DNA of 64,000 nt. It comes from Bacillota bacterium. Its GTDB lineage: Bacteria > Bacillota > Sulfobacillia > JACIYH01. The stretch is taken from the NCBI GenBank assembly GCA_040757085.1, contig JBFLXJ010000002.1, positions 124,001-188,000 of the forward strand, written 5' to 3'. This document shows positions 49,959-58,308 of the stretch, in pieces (the first letter of the stretch is position 1; every line of letters begins with the position of its first letter). The notes under the pieces are model-generated. The model saw nothing but the letters and a program-made list of their open reading frames with translations. It was not told the origin of the DNA and made no database searches. A program made the position numbers and the translations under genes.

Positions 49959-50897
49959 CTACGTCTTCATGCGGGGATCCAGGGCGTCCCGCAACCCATC
50001 ACCGAAGAGGTTAAAGGCAAACACCGTCAGCATGATGACGACGCCAGGCCATATCGAGAAGAGGGGATGGGTTCGCAGGTAAGCCCGGGCGTCGTAGATC
50101 ATACTTCCCCAACTGGCCGTGGGCGGTTGCGCCCCCAGGCCCAGAAACGAGAGGCTGGCTTCGCCCATGATGGCCCCCGGGATACCCAGGGTGATGGACA
50201 CGATGACGGGGGCCAGGCACCCGGGTAGAATATGCCGGAACATGATGCGCAGGTCACTCACCGCCTGGGCGCGGGCGGCTTCCACGTACTCGGTCTCCTT
50301 GAGCGCCAGCACCTGTCCCCGCACCAGACGAGCCATCCCGGCCCATCCCACCACGGATAACGCTATATAGATATTCAGCAGCCCGGGGCCGAGGGCAAAC
50401 ATGATCCCAATGCAAAAGAGCAGATCGGGAAAGGCGAAGAGGATGTCGCACACGCGCATCACCAGGTTATCGAACCAGCCTCCGTAATACCCCGCCAGCA
50501 GGCCGGCGGTGACTCCGATTACGGTGACGATGAACTCCGATACCAGCCCCACGGCCAGGGATATGCGCGAGCCATAGACGATGCGTGATAGGATGTCCCG
50601 CCCGAACTGGTCCGCCCCCAGGACGTACGTCCCGGTGCGGCTGATGACGGACGGGGCACCCGGAGGTGCCAGCCGGCAGGTGAGATCCTGTTCGTATGGA
50701 TCGGCGGGGGCGATAACAGGGGCCAGGATGGCCACCAGGACCAGGATCACGATGTACGCCAGCCCCGCCATGGCGGGACGGTTACGACGCAAACGTCGCC
50801 ATGCGTCGGCCGCCAAAGTGCGGCCTTCCCGGGCCGACCGGCTTCCCCGAGGCAATAACGTGGTTCCCTGGGCGGTAGATGGGCTTTCCCGGGGCAA
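49959..50897 (-). CDS. Peptide-type ABC permease, DppC-like
   Basis: 312 aa from a TTG at 50897 (GGGAGGG 7 nt upstream); an ATG at 50942 inside the previous gene is possible. N-terminal helix segment (RRNRPAMAGLAYIVILVLVAIL, in part), HPFGTD-like loop here YVLGADQFGRDILSR, and the EAA loop ETEYVEAARAQAVSDLR. Pairs with the DppB-like permease. No ATPase genes are found in this operon. Confidence 0.9.
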   Translation of the reverse strand: MPRESPSTAQGTTLLPRGSRSAREGRTLAADAWRRLRRNRPAMAGLAYIVILVLVAILAPVIAPADPYEQDLTCRLAPPGAPSVISRTGTYVLGADQFGRDILSRIVYGSRISLAVGLVSEFIVTVIGVTAGLLAGYYGGWFDNLVMRVCDILFAFPDLLFCIGIMFALGPGLLNIYIALSVVGWAGMARLVRGQVLALKETEYVEAARAQAVSDLRIMFRHILPGCLAPVIVSITLGIPGAIMGEASLSFLGLGAQPPTASWGSMIYDARAYLRTHPLFSIWPGVVIMLTVFAFNLFGDGLRDALDPRMKT

Positions 50898-50913
50898 TGC
50901 TGCTCCCTCCCCT

Positions 50914-51834
50914 CTAGCGCAACCTGATGCGGGGATCGACATAGGCGTAAGAGAGGTCCACCGCCAGGTTGCTCATGATGTACACGAAGGCTGTGAACAG
51001 CACCGTCCCCTGGAGGAGGGGGAAGTCCCGGTTGTTGAGGGCCGTCACCGCCAGGCGCCCCAGACCCGGGATGCCAAAGATAGTTTCGGTGAGGATGGAC
51101 CCCGTGAGCAACCCGCCGATCTGCAGGCCCACCACCGTGATGACCGGGATGAGCGCGTTCTTGAGGGCGTGCTTGAATATGACCACCCGCTCGGCCAGCC
51201 CCTTGGCCCGGGCCGTGCGGACGTAGTCCTGCCTGATCACCTCCAGCAGGCTGGAGCGGGTGAGCCGGGCGATGGAGGCGGCGAACCGGGACCCCAGCAC
51301 CAGGGCGGGCAGTACCATCTCCTTCCAGGTGGCATATCCGGAAATGGGCAGGATACCGAGGCGAAGGCCGAACACATACTGCGCCACCAGGGCCACCCAG
51401 AATATGGGCGCAGAGATGCCGCTCAGGGCCAGGATCATGCTGCCATGGTCGATGACGGAGTATTGCTTCACCGCCGAGACGATGCCCACCGTCAACCCGA
51501 TGGCGATGGCCACCAGCATGGCGCTGATCGACACCTTGACGGTCACCGGGAAGCTGGTGAGGATGAGGCGAGTAACCGGCTGGCGGAAGCGGTAAGACTC
51601 CCCCAGGTCGCCCCGGGCCGCGTTGGCCACGAACCGGAAGAACTGCACGTAAAGAGGGTCGTTGAGACCCAATTGCGCGCGTACCTTTTCCACCACGACC
51701 GGGTCCGCCCGCTTGCCCAGCATGTTCAGCACCGGGTCCCCGGGGACCACGTTCATCAGGATGAAAGTTATCACGGAAATGCCCAGCAAGACCGGAATGG
51801 CCAGCAACAGCCGGCGCACGCTGTAAACAAGCAT
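50914..51834 (-). CDS. Peptide-type ABC permease, DppB-like
   Basis: 306 aa, ATG behind AGAGGTGAAAGG. Standard DppB features: VYSVRRLLLAIPVLLGISVITF, NVVPGDPVLNMLG, VKQYSVIDHGSM and the EAA loop ARAKGLAERVVIFKHALKNA. Second gene of the sigma-54-driven operon, 120 nt downstream of the binding protein. Confidence 0.92.
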   Translation of the reverse strand: MLVYSVRRLLLAIPVLLGISVITFILMNVVPGDPVLNMLGKRADPVVVEKVRAQLGLNDPLYVQFFRFVANAARGDLGESYRFRQPVTRLILTSFPVTVKVSISAMLVAIAIGLTVGIVSAVKQYSVIDHGSMILALSGISAPIFWVALVAQYVFGLRLGILPISGYATWKEMVLPALVLGSRFAASIARLTRSSLLEVIRQDYVRTARAKGLAERVVIFKHALKNALIPVITVVGLQIGGLLTGSILTETIFGIPGLGRLAVTALNNRDFPLLQGTVLFTAFVYIMSNLAVDLSYAYVDPRIRLR

Positions 51835-51954
51835 CCTTTCACCTCTCAGGCCAATGGGCGGGAATGATAAGGGGGGTGTCCGGCCACGAGGACCCTGCCC
51901 CGGGGCGGCAGGACATCACCCCGGGCCTGTGCCGGACTCCCCCCAACCATGCCT

Positions 51955-53559
51955 CTACTTGGGTGCCGGTTCCTTCTGGACCATCTTGTAACTGTTCACA
52001 CCGGTGGGGTGCATGATAATGCCCTTCACGTTCTTTTGCACGGCGAGGTAGTCCTTCTTGTGGAACAGCGGCACGATGGCAGCATCGTCCCCCACGATGA
52101 TCTTCTCCGCCTCCTGGTACAGCTGAGCCCGCCGGGCAGGATCGGTGGTGATGCGTGCTTCATCCAGAAGCGCGGTTACCCTGGGGTTGTCGTAGTTGGT
52201 GGACATGTACCTGGACTGGCTGGGATGGAAGTAGGTATACAGGTAGTTGTCGGGGTCCGGGATATCCGCCCACCAGTTACCGTAGTTGGCCGGTACCTTG
52301 CCCTGGGCCCGCGCCTCACCGAAAGCGGCCCGGTCTATGATCTGCACTTCCAGGTCGATCCCGATTTCTTTCAGCATGGCTTGGATGGCAATGTTGGTAT
52401 CAGCCACCTGGGTGCCGCCCCGCTGCCAGGTGACTGCTTTGATCTTCTTAAGCCCGGCCTCCTCGAGGATCTTCTTCGCCTCGGCGGGGTTGTAGTCATA
52501 CGCCGGGCCCTGGCCGGCAGGGTATGCACCCGGTATGCCGGGCGTGACGAATGCCTTTGCCACCGTGGCACGTCCGCCCAGGATGCTGTCGATGATCTTC
52601 TGCTTGTCGATGGCCATGGCGATGGCCTTACGCACGCGCACGTCGGTGTAAGGCTTTTCCTTCATGTTGAACACGAAGTAGTACGTGTTGAGTGGCGTAC
52701 TCTCCAGGATGGTGTACTGCCCGGACTTGGTGATACGCTCGAATTCGTTGGTGGGAATGGAGGTGACATCGAAGGTGCCCTTTTCGAACTCCATGAGTCC
52801 GGTGGCCTCATCGGGAACGATGCGGTACTCAATACCGTCCAGGTACGGCAGCCCTTTCTCGAAATAGTAGGGGTTCTTTTCCAGCACGATGGACGTGGAA
52901 GGAGTGTACTCCTTGAGCTTGAACGGCCCGGTACCGACGGGCTTACGCCCCCATTCTTCGCCGGCCGCCTTGCACAGCTCGGCCGGGTATATCGAGGCAG
53001 AGGGCACGGCCAGATTGTGCAAGAAGGGTGCGTAGGGCTTCTCAAGGGTGATTTCGAATTCGTAGTCGTTGATGATCTTAAACCCCTTCAGCTCCGCGGC
53101 CTTGCCCTCCACCATATCCTTTGCGCCCAAGATGGGCTCGTACAGCCAGGTGCTCAGGCCCTTCCCGTTAGGATCCAGCATGCGTTCGAAGGTGAACTTC
53201 ACGTCCTTGCTGGTCAGCTCTGTCTTGCCGTCGTGACAGAGTATCCCTTGCTTCAGCTTGAAGGTATAAACCTTGCCATCAGCCGAGATGGTCGGCATTG
53301 ACTCCAGGAGCTCTGGCTCGAGTTCCAGGGTCTCCCCCTTGTACCGGACCAGGGTATTGAACAGTTCCCGGGCGAGACCGTACACGGCCAGGGTGGTATC
53401 TTGCTGCACATCCAGCGTTCCGGGATCATCGGTGAACCAGTCGTGCAGTATGACCGGTTCCCTGGCCGGCTCCTGCACCTTGCGGGCACAACCCACCGCG
53501 ACCAGCACCACTGCCAGCGACAGCACCACAACTGCAAGCAATGGATGCCTGATTCTCAA
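51955..53559 (-). CDS. Peptide-type ABC solute-binding lipoprotein (SBP_bac_5)
   Basis: 534 aa from a TTG at 53559, eight nt after GGGGGG, giving a classic lipoprotein signal (MRIRHPLLAVVVLSLAVV, then VAVGC). Family 5 segments: LKQGILCHDGKTELTSKDVK, GTGPFKLKEYTPSTSIVLE, DVRVRKAIAMAIDKQKI and the C-terminal DDAAIVPLFHKKDYLA. First gene of the operon behind the sigma-54 promoter. The substrate is presumably a peptide or amino-acid derivative. Confidence 0.92.
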   Translation of the reverse strand: MRIRHPLLAVVVLSLAVVLVAVGCARKVQEPAREPVILHDWFTDDPGTLDVQQDTTLAVYGLARELFNTLVRYKGETLELEPELLESMPTISADGKVYTFKLKQGILCHDGKTELTSKDVKFTFERMLDPNGKGLSTWLYEPILGAKDMVEGKAAELKGFKIINDYEFEITLEKPYAPFLHNLAVPSASIYPAELCKAAGEEWGRKPVGTGPFKLKEYTPSTSIVLEKNPYYFEKGLPYLDGIEYRIVPDEATGLMEFEKGTFDVTSIPTNEFERITKSGQYTILESTPLNTYYFVFNMKEKPYTDVRVRKAIAMAIDKQKIIDSILGGRATVAKAFVTPGIPGAYPAGQGPAYDYNPAEAKKILEEAGLKKIKAVTWQRGGTQVADTNIAIQAMLKEIGIDLEVQIIDRAAFGEARAQGKVPANYGNWWADIPDPDNYLYTYFHPSQSRYMSTNYDNPRVTALLDEARITTDPARRAQLYQEAEKIIVGDDAAIVPLFHKKDYLAVQKNVKGIIMHPTGVNSYKMVQKEPAPK

Positions 53560-53649
53560 ACCATGCACCCCCCTATCTTGTGCTGACATGCACCGGACTC
53601 AGCGCAGTACTGCAACCCGTATGCCCGTTCCCACCCCCGGAAGGATCCA

Positions 53650-53666
53650 ACGCAACAACCGTGCCA
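53650..53666 (-). promoter_or_regulatory. Sigma-54 promoter of the binding-protein/permease/NlpC operon
   Basis: The minus strand reads TGGCACGGTTGTTGCG (GG at 53664-53663, GC at 53652-53651, spacing N10), a full match to TGGCACG-N4-TTGC. The distance to the TTG start is about 80 nt. The adjacent gene encodes a sigma-54 activator. Confidence 0.85.
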
Positions 53667-53728
53667 CATCGGCCCCGACCGAAAAAGTGCTCAGCGGACA
53701 ACCTGACCCCGCCTCCGCACAACAAAAA

Positions 53729-53769
53729 GGGCGACGCCCAATAACCCGTCACCCAATTCCCGACCCATT
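53729..53769 (-). repeat. Three tandem imperfect repeats upstream of the sigma-54 promoter
   Basis: On the minus strand three units follow each other: AAATGGGTCGGG, AATTGGGTGACGGGT and TATTGGGCGTCGCCC, of the form ATTGGG(T/C)G(A/T)CGGG. They lie 65-105 bp upstream of the -24 element, the usual place for enhancer sites, and are likely bound by the activator encoded just upstream. Confidence 0.45.
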
Positions 53770-53839
53770 TGCGGTCGCCCCCGCATCCGGACCGGGTGTC
53801 CCGCCTTATAAGAGCACCTGTGTGCAGCAGGTCCCTCGG

Positions 53840-55882
53840 CTACGAGCCGGCACGGCCCTGGCGGCGGAGGAATTCCCGTCCCAGGCTGGTGATGCTGGTT
53901 CCCGCCCTACCCCTCTTCACCAGGATCATGCCCGCCAGTTGCAGGCGCTTGAGAACCTGGCGCAATTCGTGCTCCGTCAAACCGTTGAGCTTCCTCGCCA
54001 GGCTGCGCCTGCCCACCGACACCCCCCTGTCGGCTGCCCGCTCTATCTCTCTCAGCACCGCCACCAGCGGGTCGGGCGCCTGTCCACCAGCTTGGAGCAT
54101 CGCGTTGTTCGTGCTCTGGCGGCATGCGTACTCGCGCACGGCCTCGGGCAGGTCGTCCAGGGTGGCCTCTCCCCGGACCACGCTGATCAGGTACTCGATG
54201 CAGTTTTCCAGCTCCCTCACGTTGCCCGGCCAGGAGTAGGACTGCAGTGCCGCGCACACCTCCGGAGAAAGGACAATGGCCGATTGCCGCATGCGCAGGA
54301 AAAAGCGGGCCAGGGGGAGGATGTCCTCGGCGCGTTCCCGCAGGGGCGGGATGTGGAGGGGCAACACGTTCAGCCTGTAATAAAGGTCAGCCCGAAATGC
54401 CCCCTGCTCCACCAGCCCCTTCAGATTCCGGTTGGTGGCGGCTATTACCCGCACGTCGACCGGGATCACACGCGTGCCCCCCACCCGCACAACCTCTTTT
54501 TCCTGTAGTACGCGCAGGATGCGGGCCTGCACGCTCGGCGGCATGTCCGCGATTTCGTCCAGGAAGATGGTGCCCCGGTGGGCCTGCTCGAAGTAACCGG
54601 CCTTGCCGCCCTTGCGGGCCCCCGTGAACGCCCCCTCCTCGTATCCGAACAGTTCGCTTTCGAGCAATGTCTCTGGCAGAGCGGCGCAGTTCACCGCCAC
54701 AAAGGGGTACGCCTTCCGGGGCGAGGCGTTGTGTATGGCATGGGCGAACAACTCTTTGCCCGTCCCGGTTTCACCGTGGATGAGTACGGCACAGGAATTG
54801 CAGCTGAAGCTTTCCGCCCGCGCCACCGCAGCACGGATAGCCCTGCTCACCCCCTGGATCTGGGCAAAGGTGTACTTCGCCACGTGGCCCTTGCCCCGCA
54901 ACTGCGCGCGCAGCTTCCCTTCCAGTTGCTCTATCTCGTCGGCCTCCCGTATCCGCAACACGCCACCGGCGGGTTCGCCGTCCCGGGTCACGGGGATGTG
55001 GGTTACCACCACCCGGCGCGATCCCAGGGGCCACACCTCATCCCTGATGCCGTCGGCACCCTGCAGGGAAGACACGTCGGCCAGGGCGGGAAGGACTTCG
55101 GTCACAGGACGCCCCATCACGGTCCAGGCCGGACGCCCCAGGATCTCCTCGGCCTTGCGGTTGAACACGTTAACCCGGTGCTGGAGGTCGAATCCGACCA
55201 CGCCCTCCCCCACCACGTCCAGCAGCCCCTCCATCTGGCTGCGCATCTCGGCCATACGCCCCAGCACGAACCACAGGCCCGGGCTGCGGGGGATGATCCC
55301 CAGCATGTAATCTGATATCAGGCGGTTTGCTCGAACATCGAACATGCCAAACTTGCTGAGAACGTCAACGAAAGTGGTGGCATCGATCACCCGATACCCG
55401 ATGTCGATGACCTTCTTCACATTGGGGGGCACCAGGTGGGGCTCACCAGGGGTGATGGCAATGTCCAGTGCAGGAACGTCATCGAGTTCGGGCGACACCG
55501 GCACCAGGTCAAGGTGCTTCGCTCCCAGCTCATATATGAGCGAAATCACGCTGGCTGCCGAGCCTTGGTCATCGTTCACCAGCATGGCCCTGGTCCGCGG
55601 GGGCAGCGCCATGAGTTTTTCCCAGCTTTCCCGGCGCAGCGTCCGCCTCATAACCAGGATGTCGGTGCCAGGCTCCGTGTACCGCGATACGTCCTGGGCC
55701 AGAGAAGACGAAGACACCAGCACGAGGGGGTAGTCCCCGAAAGAGGAAAGTCCTTCCTGCAAACAGAAGGAGTCGATCCGCAGCCGGCCTCCTAAGGGGT
55801 TCAGGACCTCACGCATGTGAGAAACCAGGAAATTGCTGGTCCGCCGCGAGGCCGCCGCCACCGCTATCCGGGGTTCCCCCAT
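53840..55882 (-). CDS. Sigma-54-dependent transcriptional activator with novel N-terminal sensor and wHTH C-terminus
   Basis: 680 aa. Residues 1-205: a two-lobed alpha/beta region resembling PrpR-N-type sensors but not firmly assigned; 212-315: PAS domain (EGVVGFDLQHRVNVFNRKAEE); 335-570: AAA+ domain with Walker A GETGTGKE (370-377), GAFTGA (417-422, contacts sigma-54) and Walker B IFLDEI; 617-672: a winged-helix-like segment (RRSLARKLNGLTEHELRQVL) instead of the usual Fis-type HTH. The operon downstream has a consensus sigma-54 promoter, its evident target. The ligand may be the imported peptide. Confidence 0.88.
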   Translation of the reverse strand: MGEPRIAVAAASRRTSNFLVSHMREVLNPLGGRLRIDSFCLQEGLSSFGDYPLVLVSSSSLAQDVSRYTEPGTDILVMRRTLRRESWEKLMALPPRTRAMLVNDDQGSAASVISLIYELGAKHLDLVPVSPELDDVPALDIAITPGEPHLVPPNVKKVIDIGYRVIDATTFVDVLSKFGMFDVRANRLISDYMLGIIPRSPGLWFVLGRMAEMRSQMEGLLDVVGEGVVGFDLQHRVNVFNRKAEEILGRPAWTVMGRPVTEVLPALADVSSLQGADGIRDEVWPLGSRRVVVTHIPVTRDGEPAGGVLRIREADEIEQLEGKLRAQLRGKGHVAKYTFAQIQGVSRAIRAAVARAESFSCNSCAVLIHGETGTGKELFAHAIHNASPRKAYPFVAVNCAALPETLLESELFGYEEGAFTGARKGGKAGYFEQAHRGTIFLDEIADMPPSVQARILRVLQEKEVVRVGGTRVIPVDVRVIAATNRNLKGLVEQGAFRADLYYRLNVLPLHIPPLRERAEDILPLARFFLRMRQSAIVLSPEVCAALQSYSWPGNVRELENCIEYLISVVRGEATLDDLPEAVREYACRQSTNNAMLQAGGQAPDPLVAVLREIERAADRGVSVGRRSLARKLNGLTEHELRQVLKRLQLAGMILVKRGRAGTSITSLGREFLRRQGRAGS

Positions 55883-55991
55883 CGTCCAACCACCCCGACC
55901 GATCTTTCCAGCCCAGAATTCGACTCCGGCGGCCCGTTACCCTCCGGTCCCCGGCCGCAGGCGCCGGTCCCAACCCTCAAACAGTAAAGAT

Positions 55992-56018
55992 GGGAGGGGC
56001 ACCTCGCGTGCCCCTCCC
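55992..56018 (-). terminator. Rho-independent terminator of the exported-protein gene
   Basis: A perfect 10-bp stem (GGGAGGGGCA 55992-56001 with TGCCCCTCCC 56009-56018) and a 7-nt loop. On the minus strand it is followed by ATCTTTACTGTTT. It lies about 35 nt beyond the stop at 56054. Confidence 0.75.
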
Positions 56019-56053
56019 GGTCCCCAGCATGGCTTTCCGCTATCCCTTGCCAG

Positions 56054-56794
56054 CTAGAAGCCCTGGCTCGCCTGAGGTTCCTGGGATGGCTGGGGCGCCC
56101 GCGGCCCCTGGCCACCCCGCTGCCACCGGGCGCCGGGGCCGCCGCAACCCGGACACCCCGTGCAATCCCGCACGTAGTCCAGCACCTGGGGCAGGCGGGC
56201 CTGGAAGGCCGCCATCGCCTCGTCGGCCCTCTCCTGGGTGATCCTGCCCGTTGCCACAGCCTCATCCAGCCGTGCCTTCACCTTTCCCGTGAGGAAGTCG
56301 ACGACTTCCTGCCGGGTCTTGCCCCGCTCTTGCGCTATCTGAGCTACCGACTTGCCGCCCCGCAGGGCACTCCAGAAGTCCTCCGGGGTCATCCCCAGGA
56401 ACTCGGCCAGTTGGTCGAGCGCCCAACGACCTGCCTGCAGGTGTATCCCCATTGCCCACCGGCCCTTACCAGCTGCAGCCCGACCGGCCCGGAAACCCGG
56501 GTTGCCCTGCTCGATCTGCTGCCGGATGCGGTCAGCCTGCTCGGGGGTCAGCTTCCCCTGAGCCTGAGCCTCGTCCACCACCTGGGTAGCCGCTCGCTGC
56601 CACGCCTGACGGAACTGCTCGGGGGTCACGCCCAGCTCCGTACAGACGCGATCCCGGACCTGCAACCGCGGTTGGTCCAGGCCGGACCCATCGCGGGCCC
56701 GCATCCGCTGGCCGCCCACCCCGGAAGCCAGCACCGGCGAAGCTGCCAGTGCCAGCACCAGCGCGCCGGCGATCACCCACATCCACCTGCGCAA
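56054..56794 (-). CDS. Exported helical protein of unknown function
   Basis: 246 aa from a TTG at 56794 (AAGGAGG 9 nt upstream), giving a signal peptide (MRRWMWVIAGALVLALA...SPVLA). Helical repeats follow: LGVTPEQFRQAWQRA with KLTPEQADRIRQQI, then FLGMTPEDFWSALRGGKSV, AQIAQERGKTRQEVVDF and GRITQERADEAM. The alternation resembles DUF2680-type secreted proteins of Firmicutes. A CTGCPGC motif and a Gln/Pro-rich tail end the protein. Function unknown. Confidence 0.7.
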   Translation of the reverse strand: MRRWMWVIAGALVLALAASPVLASGVGGQRMRARDGSGLDQPRLQVRDRVCTELGVTPEQFRQAWQRAATQVVDEAQAQGKLTPEQADRIRQQIEQGNPGFRAGRAAAGKGRWAMGIHLQAGRWALDQLAEFLGMTPEDFWSALRGGKSVAQIAQERGKTRQEVVDFLTGKVKARLDEAVATGRITQERADEAMAAFQARLPQVLDYVRDCTGCPGCGGPGARWQRGGQGPRAPQPSQEPQASQGF

Positions 56795-57008
56795 ACCGAT
56801 CAACCTCCTTCTCCCGCTCCTGCCGCTATGATACCCCCCAACCGTGAAGGTTTTGTGAAGAGAGACCGGGCAGTGCCGCGCCACGAACAGGAACCGCCCC
56901 GAACAGCAACAAAGTTACGGGTGGGCCACGGCAGGGAAGTGCCGGGGCCGGGGCGAACGAGTAGGCGTGCGCACAGCATCTGGATACCCGGGAGGCAACG
57001 TACCCGTC

Positions 57009-58196
57009 ATGGCCGTCACCACAGCGCTCAACGTGGGGGCCATGACGCTCTGGAGTCCCATCCTTCCCCTGATCTTGCGCGACCTGGGGGCATCGGACTT
57101 TCAGGTCAGCCTGTCGGTGGCCATATGGACGGCGGTAGCGGCATTCTTCCAGTACCAGGGGGGAATCTGGACCGACCGATTGGGCCGCCACCCAACCATC
57201 GTCTACCCCACCTACCTGTGTGCCGTGTCCATCGCGGCGGCCGCCTTAATGCCCTCCTGGAGGGCCTTCGTGGCGGTCTACGTCTTGTGGTACGTAGCGA
57301 ACGCCATCCAAGGACCCGTGTTCTCAGCGATAATCGGTGAGGCCGTCCCCCCCGAGCGGCAGGGACATGCCTTCGGGGTAGTGGAGTTCGCAGTCGGGGT
57401 GGGTGTGGTGGTCGGTCCCCTGGTGGGCGCCTACCTGCTTCCCATCGTGCGGGCGCAGGGCCTGCTCCTCATCACGGGGGCGGTCTTCCTGTGCACTGCC
57501 ATCACCAGGCACGCGTTGCTCCAGGAGACCAAACCCGCTGCGGCGGGCTCACTGCACTTTCGCTTCACCCAGGTGTTCTCCGGACGGCTGGCCGTAGTGC
57601 TCCTCATTTCGGCGGCCTACCACCTGGTACTGAGCACCACCATGTGGGGTCCCTTCCTGGCCCTGCACGCCAGCGACGCCATGGGGCTGAGCAAATCCCA
57701 GATAAACTTGTTCTACGCGGCGGGGTCAGCGGTCTCAGCGGTATCGAGTCTGCTTGCCGGCCGGGCAGTGGCCAGGTGGGGCTGCTACCGGGTGCTCTCC
57801 TGGGCCACCCTGAGCCTGGGCGCCATTGTGCTGCTCTGGTCACTTCAGAGGCACCTCGTGGCCATCGTGGCCGGCATGCTGGCGATCGCAGCCGCCTTCC
57901 AGTTTTCGATGGTGGCCAGTGACACCTTCCGGGTTATCGCGCTGCCCGACTCCATCCGGGGCAGGGCCCTGGGCGCTATCGGCACCGTCAGCAGCCTGAC
58001 GGCTGCCCTAGCCGTCCCCGTGGCCGGGTACTTGCGCCTGATCTTCCCCCTCGCCCCGTTCCTGCTGGCTGGCGGGACGGCCCTGGTGCTGTTCTTCGCA
58101 ACGCAGGTTCTCTCTGCCCGTCACGCCCAGTCCGCCTCCGCCGCCGGCGATCCGCACTCCCCGGCGGCAGGCGACCCCAATTCCCTCCACGGCTAG
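57009..58196 (+). CDS. Major facilitator superfamily transporter
   Basis: 395 aa from the ATG at 57009 (GGGAGG 13 nt upstream; GTG at 56967 is an alternative). Twelve helices with the MFS loop 2-3 motif as GGIWTDRLGRHP. No substrate-specific feature was recognised. About 110 nt separate it from the flavin reductase gene, and the two may be cotranscribed. Confidence 0.88.
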   Translation: MAVTTALNVGAMTLWSPILPLILRDLGASDFQVSLSVAIWTAVAAFFQYQGGIWTDRLGRHPTIVYPTYLCAVSIAAAALMPSWRAFVAVYVLWYVANAIQGPVFSAIIGEAVPPERQGHAFGVVEFAVGVGVVVGPLVGAYLLPIVRAQGLLLITGAVFLCTAITRHALLQETKPAAAGSLHFRFTQVFSGRLAVVLLISAAYHLVLSTTMWGPFLALHASDAMGLSKSQINLFYAAGSAVSAVSSLLAGRAVARWGCYRVLSWATLSLGAIVLLWSLQRHLVAIVAGMLAIAAAFQFSMVASDTFRVIALPDSIRGRALGAIGTVSSLTAALAVPVAGYLRLIFPLAPFLLAGGTALVLFFATQVLSARHAQSASAAGDPHSPAAGDPNSLHG

Positions 58197-58308
58197 CGAC
58201 CCCGGCTCCCTCCCGGCCGGCGATCCCGGCCACCAGGCATGAGGCGCTCCCAGTCAGGACACCAATACTGGGGAGAACAAGAACAGCCCCTGCGGGGAGG
58301 GAGCGCCA

